The notes beneath the pieces were generated by a model that was not told where the DNA came from, searched no databases, and saw only the letters and a program-made list of their open reading frames with translations. From positions 1-64,000 of the forward strand of contig NZ_JARPVX010000012.1 of assembly GCF_033947565.1 (NCBI RefSeq): a stretch of DNA of 64,000 nt, in the 5' to 3' direction. This stretch comes from Lichenihabitans sp033947565. GTDB taxonomy: Bacteria; Pseudomonadota; Alphaproteobacteria; Rhizobiales; Beijerinckiaceae. Position numbers and translations under genes: made by a program. Shown in pieces: positions 1 through 8,864 of this stretch (its first letter is position 1; each line of letters starts with the position of its first letter).

Positions 1-108
1 GCCGAGGGTGGCGATACGACGGCAGCGCCGCCGGCCGGAGGCCCGCCCGGCGGCGCCCCGGTCGATACCCTGGCGCCCCCCGATCCGGTCAACCCCGCGA
101 AACCATGA
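1..108 (+). CDS. C-terminal end of an unidentified protein (partial)
   Basis: The window opens inside a plus-strand reading frame that ends with TGA at 106-108. The 35 visible residues are low-complexity, rich in Pro, Gly and Ala, and end in NPAKP. The stop overlaps the ATG of the prepilin peptidase (ATGA), which suggests translational coupling and membership of the same operon. A component of a type II secretion or type IV pilus system would fit that neighbour, but nothing in the visible tail identifies the protein. Confidence 0.6.
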   Translation, partial: AEGGDTTAAPPAGGPPGGAPVDTLAPPDPVNPAKP

Positions 109-620
109 CGAGCGACTGGCTGCTCGATCTGCTGGCGCCCCCGTGGCCGCAGCATGGTTTTGGCTGGATCGATTCTGCGACGCTGCTCGGGCTGCTGGTG
201 GCCTGCGCCATCCTGGCGATCGTCGACGCGCGCTTCCGCATCATCCCGGACGAATGCAACGGCGCCGTGGCGGCGCTCGGCTTCGTGGCCGCAGTCCAGG
301 ACGGCAGGATGGCTGTGGCGGCCGCCGCCCTGCAGGGTGGGCTCGCGGTCCTGGTGTTCTTCTTGCTTCGCGCCGCCTATCGCGCCCTCAGGGGCCGGCA
401 CGGGCTCGGGCTCGGCGACGTCAAGTTCCTGGGCGCCGCTGCCGTGTGGGTCGGCCTTGGCGGCCTGCCGCCGCTGGTGCTGGTGGCCTGCGGGGCCGCG
501 CTGGCCTATCTCGGCCTCGAACACCTGCGGGGTCGCCCGGTGTCGGCGCGCCGCGCGGTGCCGTTCGGACCGTTCCTGGTGCTCGGCTTTATGGCAGCGC
601 TCGGCCTCGCCCGACTTTAA
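105..620 (+). CDS. Prepilin peptidase, A24 family (short form)
   Basis: This 171-residue integral membrane aspartic protease would cleave the leader of type IV prepilins or type II secretion pseudopilins at the cytoplasmic face of the inner membrane. The two catalytic aspartates are visible: Asp41 in IVDARFRIIPD and Asp105 in the GLGLGDVKF (GxGD) motif. Several hydrophobic stretches surround them. It lacks the N-terminal methyltransferase domain with paired CxxC motifs found in long GspO/PilD enzymes, so it is of the CpaA/TadV-like short type. The start overlaps the preceding stop, and the stop overlaps by a few bases the convergent phosphatase. Family is secure; which pilus or secretion system it serves cannot be told here. 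Confidence 0.88.
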   Translation: MTSDWLLDLLAPPWPQHGFGWIDSATLLGLLVACAILAIVDARFRIIPDECNGAVAALGFVAAVQDGRMAVAAAALQGGLAVLVFFLLRAAYRALRGRHGLGLGDVKFLGAAAVWVGLGGLPPLVLVACGAALAYLGLEHLRGRPVSARRAVPFGPFLVLGFMAALGLARL

Positions 621-1219
621 GAGCCTCGGCACAGCCCGAAGGGCAGCCAGGTGATGCGGACCTTGCGGATCGCCGCCTCGGCCGGCATGTGCAGGCCGTG
701 GAACACCAGCAGGATGCCCAGGATCGCGGCCGCGCTCGGCAGGGCACGCAGCTTGAGGTTCGGCGGCACGGGGCCGGCGAGGCGCACCAGCACCGTGGCG
801 GCCACGATGCCCACAATGCCGCCGACCACGACCTCGGGCACGCTATGGGCGCCGAGCAGCACGCGCGTGGTGCCGATCAGCACCGCCAAGGCGGCGGCGC
901 ACGGCACCGCCAGCGGCACGCCCGGCCAGGCGCGGCGCAGCAGCAGGGCCAGCACCCCGCCATAGATGGCGGCGGCCGACGCCGTATGGCCGGACGGGCT
1001 CTGCATCTGGTCGCCGAACACCAGGACGCCGCAGGTGCCGGCCCACAGCTTCAACACCAGCATCACGCCCAGCATGCCGCCGATGGCGACCGCCCAGGCG
1101 AAGGCGCCCCGTCGCCAGCCGGCCGCCAGCATGGCGATGCCGACCACCAGCGCGAGCGGCAGCATCACGGCCTGATCGGCGAAATCCGTCACATATTCAA
1201 GGGGCGCCATGCGGGCCAT
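617..1219 (-). CDS. PAP2-family membrane phosphatase
   Basis: About 200 residues with several transmembrane segments. The three-part PAP2 phosphatase signature is present: KLWAGTCG, SPSGHTASAA (acid/base His) and RVLLGAHSVPEVVVGG (catalytic His). Members dephosphorylate lipid phosphates such as phosphatidic acid, undecaprenyl pyrophosphate or lipid A at the periplasmic face; the substrate cannot be read from the sequence. The open frame extends upstream to 1357, but that would run into the end of the glgX-malQ fusion, so the ATG at 1219 is preferred; an ATG at 1210 is also possible. It probably follows glgX-malQ in the same direction. Confidence 0.8.
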   Translation of the reverse strand: MARMAPLEYVTDFADQAVMLPLALVVGIAMLAAGWRRGAFAWAVAIGGMLGVMLVLKLWAGTCGVLVFGDQMQSPSGHTASAAAIYGGVLALLLRRAWPGVPLAVPCAAALAVLIGTTRVLLGAHSVPEVVVGGIVGIVAATVLVRLAGPVPPNLKLRALPSAAAILGILLVFHGLHMPAEAAIRKVRITWLPFGLCRGS

Positions 1220-1230
1220 CAACCCGCAAA

Positions 1231-1256
1231 GGGCGCCCGTGTAAAGCGAGGCGCCC
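1231..1256 (-). terminator. Hairpin between glgX-malQ and the PAP2 gene (weak terminator)
   Basis: A perfect 7-bp inverted repeat, GGGCGCC and GGCGCCC, encloses a 12-base loop. Read on the minus strand it lies just after the stop of glgX-malQ and is followed by TTTGCGGG, so the U-tract is poor. It could attenuate transcription into the phosphatase gene. Confidence 0.3.
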
Positions 1257-1301
1257 TTGTTTCTCGCAAGCGCGGTAAACGATACCGCGCCGCAGCATGG
1301 G

Positions 1302-4300
1302 TCAGGTGGCGGCCTTCCGCAGGGTGCCCTCCCGGTCGGCCCGGTCGAAGATCGCATCGGCGTCGAGCGTCAACCGGCGTCGCCAGTTCGGGCGTTCGCG
1401 GTCGGTGCCCGGCAGGTTGACGCCTTCCTCCTCGCCGACCAGGTCCTCGGCCTGGGTGACGACCAGCATCGAGGGCGCGTCGGCGACGAAATCGTGCACG
1501 GCCCGCGACAAGGCCGGGAAGTCATCGCCCTCGGCCAGCTGCGGCTGGCCCACCGCCTCGGCCAGCATAACGCGCTCGCGCACCCGCTCGTCGCGGGCGG
1601 CCGCGGCCGCGGCCTCATCGATCTGCCCGGTGCGCAGCCGCTCGTCGGTGTCGCGGCTCCGCCACCAGCCGGCCAGGGGCGCGAGGTCGTGGGTGGCCAC
1701 GCAGGCGACCGCCTTGCGGGGATAGCGTTCGGCCGGCGTGAAGCCGCGTTCGTCGCGTTCGAAGAACAACACCCGATAGGCCAGGATGTCGTTGTCGGCC
1801 AGACGCTCGCGAAAACCTTCCTGCACGGTGCCGAGGTCCTCGCCGATGACGAGGCACTGCGCCCGGTGGCTCGCCAGCGCCACATCGGCAAGGTTCGCCT
1901 CGAAATCGTTGGCCACGTAGGCGCCGGCCGAGCCCGGCATGCCGTCCGGCACCCAGAACAACCGCGACAAGCCCATGGCATGGTCGATCCGCAGGGCGCC
2001 GGCGTGGCGCATGTTGGCCTCGAGCAATTCGCCGAACAGCGCGCCGCCGGTGCGGTAGCGGCCGAGCGGGCTCGGCGGCGGCAGGCTCCACACCTGACCG
2101 CTGGCCGAGAAGGGATCGGGCGGCGCCCCGACCGACACGCCATGGGCGTAGTCGAGCGGGTTGGCCCAGGCCTCGGCCCCGTCGGGCGCGCAGCCGACCG
2201 CGAGATCGCGGTAAAGCCCGAGCGACAAGCCGCCGGCCGTGGCGGTGGCGGCAGCACGGCCGAGCTGGCTGTCGCTCAACCATTGCAGGTAGGCGTGGAA
2301 GCGAACCCGATCCGCATGGGCGGCCGCGAAATCCGCCACAACCTTGCCCCCGGCCTGCCGCAAAGCGTCCGGCCAGATCTGCCAATGCTTGTCCGGAAGG
2401 GTTTCGGCGATCGCCTCGAAAGTGGCGAAGCGCTGCAGCGCCGTGCCTCCGCGCGTCAGAAAGGCGGCGAAGCCGGTCTGGTCGAGGGCACCGGGCTCCC
2501 CGTCGTGGCGGCTTTCGAAGGCCGCAAAGGCCGCTTCCAGCACCGCCCGCTTGCCGGCCCACACCTTGGCATAGTCGACGTAGCGGTTCTCGCTCAACGT
2601 CGCGAAGGTCGGGGCCTGTCGGTCGAAGGCCGCCTGCACGGTTGGCGCGCCGCCCAGGATGTCCGGCGTGCCGACGTCGAGGTAGATCGGGTCGAGGAAG
2701 CGCCGGTCGGACGGATTGTAGGGGCTGGCGCGGTCGCGATTGGTCGCGAACATCGCATGGATCGGATTGATGCCCAGGATGCGGGCGCCGCTGCGGGCCG
2801 CCCGGGCCCCGAAGGCGCCGAGGGTGGTGAAATCTCCGATGCCGGCGTCGCCCGCATGCCGCAGGCTGTAGAGATGGGCCGCGATCCCGAAGGCCGAGCC
2901 GCCGTCCCGCAGGTCGGACGGCAAGGTGCAGCGACCCGGCGCCACCGTCAGGCTGCAGGGCTGGTCGGGCGCCTCCTCGAGCGTCACCTGGTGACGGCCG
3001 ATCGGCTGCGGCGGCAACGGCACCTCGAACCACGTCACCGGGCGGCCATCGGCCCCGGCCTCGACCCGAGCCTGTTCGGCCTCGGCCTTGACCACGAGGC
3101 GCTCGCGGCTGCCGTCATCGCGGCGGATCGACAGGGCGAGGCTGCGGCCGGCGAAGCCTTCGCCCGCCACCCGCAGCGTCAAGGCGGCGCCGTCCCGCAC
3201 CGCGCTGGCGCGGGGCAGCACCCGCCGGTCCCGCATGGCCGCGACCTGGTGCAGGCCGTCCTCGGCCTCGGCCGTGGTGCGGGCCGGCAGGCCCATGGCG
3301 GCCAGCAAGGCCTGCTTGGTGTCGGCCGTCACCCGGTGGACCTCACCCGAGATCTGGGTCCATTCGGGCGCGATGCCGACCGTGGCGGCGAGCCGGTCGA
3401 GCACCTCGGGCGCGACCGTGCGGCCGCCGCCCGGGCCCGCACCGAGCTTCTCTTCGGCGAACACCAGCACGCTGCGCGGCGCCACCGCGACCGCGTCGCC
3501 CACAAGAACATCCGACCGCTCGTCGACCGGCATGCCTGAATCGAAGGCGAGCCGCCAGGCGCGGTTCGGGCGCGGCGCCGGCAGCGTCACCTGCACCGGC
3601 TCACGGCCGGCATGGAACACCGTCGCGACGCGGTCGATCGCGTCCGGGCCCTCCGGCCAGGGGGCCGCCAGCACGGCCATCAGGGTGTCGTGGCTTTGCC
3701 AGTCGTTACCCTCCTGCGGGGCGCCATCGGGGCGGTGCCAGGACACGTCGGGGAGGCCGATGCCATCACGGTCACGACCCGTCAGGAAGCGATCGCGATG
3801 CAGCGCCGGATGGGCGGCCCGCAATGCCGCCAGCGCCGCGATGAGGCCGGGAAGTTCGGCGTCGGCCCGGCCCCAATCGGTCCAGGACACCGGGTTGTCC
3901 TGCGCATAAGCGTTGTTGTTGCCGTCCTGGCTATGGCCGGTGTCCGAGCCCGGACCCAGCATCGGGGTGCCGCGCGACACGAACAGCGTCGCCAGCAGGA
4001 CCCGCATATCGCGCCGGCGCGCCGCCTCGATGGCCGGGTCGTGGCTGACGCCTTCGACCCCGTTGTTCCAGGACAGGTTGTCGGTCGTGCCGTCGCGGTT
4101 GTGTTCGCCGTTGGCCTCGTTGTGCTTGGACGCGTAGGACACGAGGTCGCGCAGAGTGAAGCCGTCATGCGACGTCACGTAGTTGATGCTGCGCGACGGG
4201 CGGCTTTTTGCCGAAAACACGTCGGCCGAGCCGGCAAGGCGCGTCGCCAGCGCCGCCACGGTGCCGTCGCCACGCCAGAAGCGGCGCACGTCGTCGCGGT

Positions 4301-5507
4301 AACGGTCGTTCCATTCGCCCCAAGCGGCCCCGAAGGCGCCGAGCTGGTAGCCGCCGGGGCCGATGTCCCACGGCTCGGCAATGAGGATCAGGGTGCGCAG
4401 CACCGGGTCCTGGACGATGGCGCTGAGCAGCGGCGCCGCCGCGTCGAAACCCTTGCGGCTGCGGCCGAGCGTGGGGGCGAGGTCGAAGCGGAACCCGTTG
4501 ATGCCGCCGTAGCGCGCCCAGGCCCGCAGGCTGTCGAGCACGAGGCGCACTACCTCGGGGTGGTCGGCCTGCAAGATATTGCCGCAGCCGGCGTCGTTGA
4601 CGTATTGGCCGCGATCATGCTCGGCGAGGCGGTAATAGGAGGCGTTGTCGAGGCCGCGGAACGCCACCGTCGGGCCCTCGGCGTCGCTTTCGCCGGAATG
4701 GTTGAACACCACGTCGAGGATCACCGCGAGCCCCGCGGCGTTGAGCGAGGCGGTGGCGCGGCGAACCTCGTCCCAGCCGCCCGGCGCGAGGCGCGGGTCG
4801 GGCGCCATGAAGCCGACCGGATTGTAGTTCCAATAATTGGTGAGCCAGAGCGGGGCGAGGTGGCGCTCGTCGAGGCCGACCGCTGTGGGCAGCAACTCGA
4901 CGGCGGTGACGCCCAGCTCCGTCAGATGGTCCAGCATGGCAGGCGACGCGAGGCCCGCAAAGGTGCCGCGCAGGGCTTCCGGCACGCCGGGATGCAGCTT
5001 GGTGGCGCCACGCAGGTGCAGCTCGGCCACCACCAGCCTGTCCCATCCGGGCAGGGAGGAAGCAGGCTCGGCCAGCACGGGATCGACCACGATCGCCTTC
5101 GGGGTCACGGCGGCGCTGTCGCGGTCATCGGGCCGGTTCTCGCCCGACACGAAGCCGAAATGCTCGGGCGCGAGCGCGAAGGGCCGGTCGACCGCCAGCG
5201 CGTAAGGGTCGAGCAGCAGCTTGGCCGCATTGAAACGGTGGCCGGCGCCGGGATCGTAGGGCCCCTCGACCCGCAAGCCGTAGCGGGCGCCGGCCGCGAT
5301 GCCGTCGATGAGGCCGTGGAACACGTCGCCGCTGCGCCCCGGCAGGCGGATGCGCTCGACCTCGGCCTCCCCGGCCTCGTCGAACACGCAGAACCACACC
5401 GCCTCGGCGTGGGCGGAATAGACCGACACGTTGACGCCCCTGCCCTGCAGGCTGACGCCCCGCGGCTCGGGACTGCCTTCTCGTACCCGCGCCTGATCCG
5501 ACACCAT
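1302..5507 (-). CDS. Glycogen debranching enzyme / 4-alpha-glucanotransferase fusion (GlgX-MalQ)
   Basis: A 1401-residue bifunctional enzyme of glycogen and maltodextrin breakdown. Residues 1 to about 690 form a complete GlgX/TreX-type debranching enzyme: an N-terminal CBM48-like domain, then a GH13 barrel with Asp342 as predicted nucleophile (GFRFDLAP), Glu378 as acid/base (LIAEPWDIG) and Asp448 as transition-state stabiliser (TSHDGFT). After a Gly-rich linker near 695, residues of about 700-1401 form a complete MalQ (GH77) with Asp1175 (RIDHAMGLSRLF), Glu1223 (VIGEDLGTV) and Asp1274 (ATHDLAPL). The frame is continuous with no stop or shift, so this is a true fusion. Debranching releases short chains that the transferase can disproportionate, so channelling is plausible. 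No other glg gene is visible nearby. Confidence 0.93.
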   Translation of the reverse strand: MVSDQARVREGSPEPRGVSLQGRGVNVSVYSAHAEAVWFCVFDEAGEAEVERIRLPGRSGDVFHGLIDGIAAGARYGLRVEGPYDPGAGHRFNAAKLLLDPYALAVDRPFALAPEHFGFVSGENRPDDRDSAAVTPKAIVVDPVLAEPASSLPGWDRLVVAELHLRGATKLHPGVPEALRGTFAGLASPAMLDHLTELGVTAVELLPTAVGLDERHLAPLWLTNYWNYNPVGFMAPDPRLAPGGWDEVRRATASLNAAGLAVILDVVFNHSGESDAEGPTVAFRGLDNASYYRLAEHDRGQYVNDAGCGNILQADHPEVVRLVLDSLRAWARYGGINGFRFDLAPTLGRSRKGFDAAAPLLSAIVQDPVLRTLILIAEPWDIGPGGYQLGAFGAAWGEWNDRYRDDVRRFWRGDGTVAALATRLAGSADVFSAKSRPSRSINYVTSHDGFTLRDLVSYASKHNEANGEHNRDGTTDNLSWNNGVEGVSHDPAIEAARRRDMRVLLATLFVSRGTPMLGPGSDTGHSQDGNNNAYAQDNPVSWTDWGRADAELPGLIAALAALRAAHPALHRDRFLTGRDRDGIGLPDVSWHRPDGAPQEGNDWQSHDTLMAVLAAPWPEGPDAIDRVATVFHAGREPVQVTLPAPRPNRAWRLAFDSGMPVDERSDVLVGDAVAVAPRSVLVFAEEKLGAGPGGGRTVAPEVLDRLAATVGIAPEWTQISGEVHRVTADTKQALLAAMGLPARTTAEAEDGLHQVAAMRDRRVLPRASAVRDGAALTLRVAGEGFAGRSLALSIRRDDGSRERLVVKAEAEQARVEAGADGRPVTWFEVPLPPQPIGRHQVTLEEAPDQPCSLTVAPGRCTLPSDLRDGGSAFGIAAHLYSLRHAGDAGIGDFTTLGAFGARAARSGARILGINPIHAMFATNRDRASPYNPSDRRFLDPIYLDVGTPDILGGAPTVQAAFDRQAPTFATLSENRYVDYAKVWAGKRAVLEAAFAAFESRHDGEPGALDQTGFAAFLTRGGTALQRFATFEAIAETLPDKHWQIWPDALRQAGGKVVADFAAAHADRVRFHAYLQWLSDSQLGRAAATATAGGLSLGLYRDLAVGCAPDGAEAWANPLDYAHGVSVGAPPDPFSASGQVWSLPPPSPLGRYRTGGALFGELLEANMRHAGALRIDHAMGLSRLFWVPDGMPGSAGAYVANDFEANLADVALASHRAQCLVIGEDLGTVQEGFRERLADNDILAYRVLFFERDERGFTPAERYPRKAVACVATHDLAPLAGWWRSRDTDERLRTGQIDEAAAAAARDERVRERVMLAEAVGQPQLAEGDDFPALSRAVHDFVADAPSMLVVTQAEDLVGEEEGVNLPGTDRERPNWRRRLTLDADAIFDRADREGTLRKAAT

Positions 5508-5600
5508 CGACTCGTTCCCGTTTCGCCAAGGCCGGTATAGGACGTAGGGGCTCGCGCGGGAACAGGCGCGGCGCCGGTTATCGGCCGCGGGCCGATGCCA

Positions 5601-6269
5601 TTAGGGCGGCGCCTCCGGTGGCGCGATGGCGGCCCGGGCGCGGCGCGGCAGCCCCAAGGCCGCCCCCGTCAATCCCGCCATGGCGGCGGCCGCGACCCAA
5701 AGGCCCGCGAGCCGCAGCGCCTCGTACGTGAAGGCGCCCGCGGTGGCGCCGGCCACGAGGCCACCCCACAGGGTGGCGTAGGGCAGCCAGCCAAGCCGAT
5801 CGCCGCCCATCAGGGCCGCGGTGAGGCGCTGGCCGAACTTCACCAGCGTGCCGGTCATATAGGTGAGGCCGATGCTGACATCGCCGTTGCGCTGAAACAC
5901 GGCGTTCTCGGCTCCCATGGCCAGCACCATCGGCACGGCCGCGAAGGGCTTGCCCAGATGGGCGAGCCCGGCCGCCGCGACGAGCAGCACCGTCACCAGC
6001 CCCAGCACCACGGGCGGCCGCCGCCGGCCTGCCAACTGGCCCACGGCGGCGCCCAGCATGGTGCCGAGCAGGAAGGTGCCGATCAAACCGGCCGCTACCG
6101 CGGCCGCATGCCGGTCCCGCGCGAGTCCGATGGCGAAGCGCGTCGAGTTCCCGCTCATGAAGGACGCGAAATAGCCGCCGAAATGCAGGTAGCCGAGTGC
6201 ATCGACGAAGCCCGCCACGGCCGCGAGCCCCACCGCCAGCGCCTGCGAGTGCCTGTCGTAGTGGATCAT
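5601..6269 (-). CDS. DUF1275 / YoaK-like membrane protein
   Basis: About 222 residues with six or so hydrophobic segments. The family's recognisable features are present: an N-terminal GFVDALGYLHFGGYFASFMSGN segment and, mid-protein, GAENAVFQRNGDVSIGLTYMTGTLVKFGQ. DUF1275 proteins are widespread inner-membrane proteins of unknown function. The open frame extends to 6338, but the ATG at 6269 gives the start expected for the family. It stands alone, about 90 bases from the start of glgX-malQ. Confidence 0.85.
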   Translation of the reverse strand: MIHYDRHSQALAVGLAAVAGFVDALGYLHFGGYFASFMSGNSTRFAIGLARDRHAAAVAAGLIGTFLLGTMLGAAVGQLAGRRRPPVVLGLVTVLLVAAAGLAHLGKPFAAVPMVLAMGAENAVFQRNGDVSIGLTYMTGTLVKFGQRLTAALMGGDRLGWLPYATLWGGLVAGATAGAFTYEALRLAGLWVAAAAMAGLTGAALGLPRRARAAIAPPEAPP

Positions 6270-6432
6270 CGGACAACGCCCCGCGTCGCGCGAGCCATAG
6301 GCCGGCCCGCGCGGCTTGTCAGCAGGGCGGCTCCGCAAGCGTTCATCGTGCCGCGATCGTCAGAGCCTTGCCGCAAGCGGCTCAGGACCGGTCGCGGCTG
6401 CTGCGCCTGACGCGTGAAGCCTCATCGGCAAC

Positions 6433-7521
6433 TCAGCGCTGCGGCAGCCGCGCCATGAAGGCCGCCAGGGGTGGTCCCCACACCTCCGGATGGCCGAGCG
6501 TCTGGTGCCCAAAGGTGTTCGGCCCAGCCGGGAGCAGCACTGCGGCGCCCCCTTTCACCTGAGCCATCGCGGCTTCGGTGACGCCGAGTTCGGCCGGGTT
6601 GAGGAGATCATCGGCAAAGTTGATGCTGAGCAGCGGCACCGCGATCCGGTCGAGAGCCGCCGACGGGTCGTAATCCCACGAGCTTTCGAAGGTGGCGAGG
6701 TAGTCGTCGGCGTCGATCTTGGCGCCACCGGCCACCAGGCGGCCGTCCTCGGCCTCGGCGGCACCGCGGGTCGGCGCGTCCGCCTCGAGGTGGCGGGCGT
6801 CGCCCGTCATGATGGTGAAAGACGGCAGCACGGCCCGCCAGGCTTGCGGCTCGGCGCCGTAGAGTCCGCCGTGAAAATCCGAGTCAGCCTTGATGGCGTC
6901 GATCACCATGGCGCGCCACATCATATTGCGGCCGGCGATGGGCGCCGGCGTCGCCGCGATGGCCACCATCCCATCCGCCATGGCGGGGTGGCGTTCGGCC
7001 CAGAGCCACGCCTCCATGCCGCCCATCGAGGTGCCGAGCAGCACCGCCAGGTGCTTGACCCCGAGCCCCTGCTCCAGCAGCAGGCGCTGCGCTTCCACCT
7101 GGTCGCCATAGCCATAATGGGGAAACCGGGCCTGCAGGCCGTCGCTGGGCTTGGCCGAGCCGCCCGCCCCGATGCCGTCCGGCAGGATGACATAGAAGCG
7201 CGAAGCATCGAGCGGCTTGCCGGGTCCGAACAGGTCCCGCTCGTCGGCCTCGGACAGGAACTGACGGCCGGTGCCGGTGGTGCCATGCAGCAGCATCGCG
7301 GCATTGACGATGGCACCCGAGGCATCGCGGCGCGGGGTGCCGAGCGTCTCGTAGTGCAGCCGCAAGGCCGGAAGGTCATGGCCGTCGGCGAATCGAAAGT
7401 CATGCGCCACGTAATCGCCTTCCGCCACTGGAAGCCCGGTGGCGGCGGCGCAGGCCCCGACCTGCAGGACCACCGCCAGGGCGGTGCCGATCAGCATGGA
7501 ACAAGATGGTGGTCGCATCAT
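6433..7521 (-). CDS. Exported alpha/beta hydrolase, homoserine O-acetyltransferase (MetX)-like
   Basis: The protein (about 362 residues) begins with a hydrophobic signal peptide (MLIGTALAVVLQVGACAAA), followed by a MetX-like alpha/beta hydrolase fold. The nucleophile elbow is LLGTSMGGMEAW with Ser at about residue 165; the C-terminal part holds SINFADDLLNP (acid region) and NTFGHQTLGHPEVW (His region). True MetX acts in the cytosol in methionine synthesis, so a signal peptide argues for a different, periplasmic hydrolase or acyltransferase activity. Two adjacent ATG codons (7521, 7518) are possible starts after a weak GGGA. It lies 88 bases downstream of tenA in the same direction. Fold is clear, substrate unknown. 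Confidence 0.8.
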   Translation of the reverse strand: MMRPPSCSMLIGTALAVVLQVGACAAATGLPVAEGDYVAHDFRFADGHDLPALRLHYETLGTPRRDASGAIVNAAMLLHGTTGTGRQFLSEADERDLFGPGKPLDASRFYVILPDGIGAGGSAKPSDGLQARFPHYGYGDQVEAQRLLLEQGLGVKHLAVLLGTSMGGMEAWLWAERHPAMADGMVAIAATPAPIAGRNMMWRAMVIDAIKADSDFHGGLYGAEPQAWRAVLPSFTIMTGDARHLEADAPTRGAAEAEDGRLVAGGAKIDADDYLATFESSWDYDPSAALDRIAVPLLSINFADDLLNPAELGVTEAAMAQVKGGAAVLLPAGPNTFGHQTLGHPEVWGPPLAAFMARLPQR

Positions 7522-7609
7522 CGCGTGTCCCGGTTCGCGGTCCACCGGCTCGCAGGCCTCAGGACCACAGACCTATATGGAGGCCGACAGCCGTCGAGCC
7601 AGCCTCGGC

Positions 7610-8299
7610 TCAACGGGGCGCCGCATCGAGGCCCATCTGCCAGAAGGCCGATTCCAGCCGCGTCGCTGTGGTGAAGATGCGTGACAAGGAAGCGAAGCGG
7701 GCTTCGCCCGCGTAGCGGCGGCTCAAGTCCTCGAGCTTGTCGAGCGCCAGCCGCACCCCGGCCTTGTAGTCCTCCGAATCGTAGTTGCGCAGCCAGGCCC
7801 CATAGGGACTGCCCTCCAGCACCGTGGCCGGATCGGCCAGCAAGGTCTGGCCCACCTCGGCATAGCCGGCCACGCAGGGCATCAGCGCCACCGTCAGGTC
7901 GAGCAGGTCGCCGGTGTGGCCGATGTCCGTGACATAGCGGGTGTAGGTCATGGTCTCGGCCGCCTCGGGCTCGGCCGCCATCTCGGCCTCGCTCAGGCCC
8001 CAGCCGGCGCAATAGCCGACATGCAGGGGGATCTCGGCCAGCACGGCCCCAAGGCCCGCCGCCGCCACACGGATGTCGGCCAGGCTGGTGCTCTTATAGG
8101 CTGCGAGCCCGTAGGCGCGGCCGAACTGCACCAGGAACAGGTAATCCTGCACCAGGAACCGCCGGAAGCAGGCTTCCGGCAGCGTGCCGGCACCGAGCTG
8201 CCGCACGAACGGATGCCCCACATAGCCGGTCCACTGGTCGCCGGCCGCTGCGCGCAGGCGCCCAAAGAACCCGTGTCGGAAATCGATTTCACTGGTCAT
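7610..8299 (-). CDS. tenA: TenA-family aminopyrimidine aminohydrolase (thiaminase II)
   Basis: A 229-residue TenA/THI-4 protein. TenA hydrolyses aminopyrimidine thiamine-degradation products to HMP so that thiamine can be salvaged. Family features visible are HPFVRQLGAGTLPEACFRRFLVQDY near the N-terminus, a conserved aromatic YTRYVTD segment, and ALMPCVAGYAEVG, whose Cys is probably the active-site cysteine. The open frame begins upstream at 8380, but the ATG at 8299, with AGGG some 10 bases before it, matches the usual family start. No THI-box riboswitch and no other thi gene was seen beside it; it may be co-transcribed with the MetX-like hydrolase downstream. Confidence 0.88.
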   Translation of the reverse strand: MTSEIDFRHGFFGRLRAAAGDQWTGYVGHPFVRQLGAGTLPEACFRRFLVQDYLFLVQFGRAYGLAAYKSTSLADIRVAAAGLGAVLAEIPLHVGYCAGWGLSEAEMAAEPEAAETMTYTRYVTDIGHTGDLLDLTVALMPCVAGYAEVGQTLLADPATVLEGSPYGAWLRNYDSEDYKAGVRLALDKLEDLSRRYAGEARFASLSRIFTTATRLESAFWQMGLDAAPR

Positions 8300-8398
8300 G
8301 CCACACCCTGGTCTGGCGACGCCATCCAACCCGCACTTGCTTGGCCATCCGACCCCAATGGGGAGCTGGGCCGCGCCCATGCGGGTTTGCGGCCTCGA

Positions 8399-8683
8399 TT
8401 ACTGCCAGCGGCGCTTCGGCGGCACAGCCACGGCGGCACCGGCGCGCTGCTTGCCCGACAGCCACACGATGGCGGCCACCACGGCCCCCGTGGCGGCCAG
8501 CAGCCAGAGATCGGACCCCTTGGCCGGCGGCACCGGCGTCGTCGATGCCGCCATGGCGGCGCTGCGGCGCGCCTTGTCGGCCTGATGGCGCAGCCGATGG
8601 GAGATGTCGACCGAGGTTTTCGGGGCGCCGTCCGGGCCATGAACGGGCTTGCTGGCCGGAGGGACGGGAGGCAATCGGCTCAT
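8399..8683 (-). CDS. Small single-pass membrane protein of unknown function
   Basis: A 94-residue protein I do not recognise. It has a Pro-rich N-terminal region, a basic stretch around HRLRHQADKARR, one clear transmembrane segment (LWLLAATGAVVAAIVWL) and a basic C-terminus (PPKRRWQ), suggesting an anchored protein with both ends charged. It is transcribed away from the DUF3309-like gene at 8865. Base composition is like its neighbours. A possible stress-type promoter lies upstream. Confidence 0.55.
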   Translation of the reverse strand: MSRLPPVPPASKPVHGPDGAPKTSVDISHRLRHQADKARRSAAMAASTTPVPPAKGSDLWLLAATGAVVAAIVWLSGKQRAGAAVAVPPKRRWQ

Positions 8684-8732
8684 GCGAGTTCATCCTGGTT
8701 GCGGGGCCGTCACGCCGGGGCCTGCCAACCGC

Positions 8733-8758
8733 AACCGCCCCGGCAGGCCCGCGGTTCC
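8733..8758 (-). promoter_or_regulatory. Possible EcfG-type general stress promoter
   Basis: On the minus strand GGAAC (8754-8758) is followed after 16 bases by CGGTT (8733-8737). This resembles the alphaproteobacterial EcfG/RpoE2 promoter pattern GGAAC-N16/17-CGTT with one deviation. It lies about 50 bases upstream of the small membrane protein at 8683. A short motif in GC-rich DNA can occur by chance. Confidence 0.3.
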
Positions 8759-8864
8759 GTTCGCCTCCGTGCCGACCGCTGCAGGCACCATTGACCCGGC
8801 CTGCCCCGACGCGCATTGCTCGTAACAGCGAAGCTCGAGCTTCCGCTACCCTGGAGGTTTCCGC

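Noticed and set aside
1257..3539. A 760-codon plus-strand open frame opposite glgX-malQ
   Set aside because: It is antisense to a protein with complete catalytic motifs, has repetitive Arg/Gly/Ala composition and shows no domain. Long antisense frames are expected in DNA this GC-rich.
5580..5596. Hairpin ATCGGCC-GCG-GGCCGAT after the DUF1275 gene as a terminator
   Set aside because: The stem is perfect but only 7 bp and no U-run follows in the direction of transcription, so it is not listed as a terminator.
7522..8398. A thiamine pyrophosphate riboswitch in front of tenA
   Set aside because: No THI-box core sequence was seen upstream of the start at 8299.
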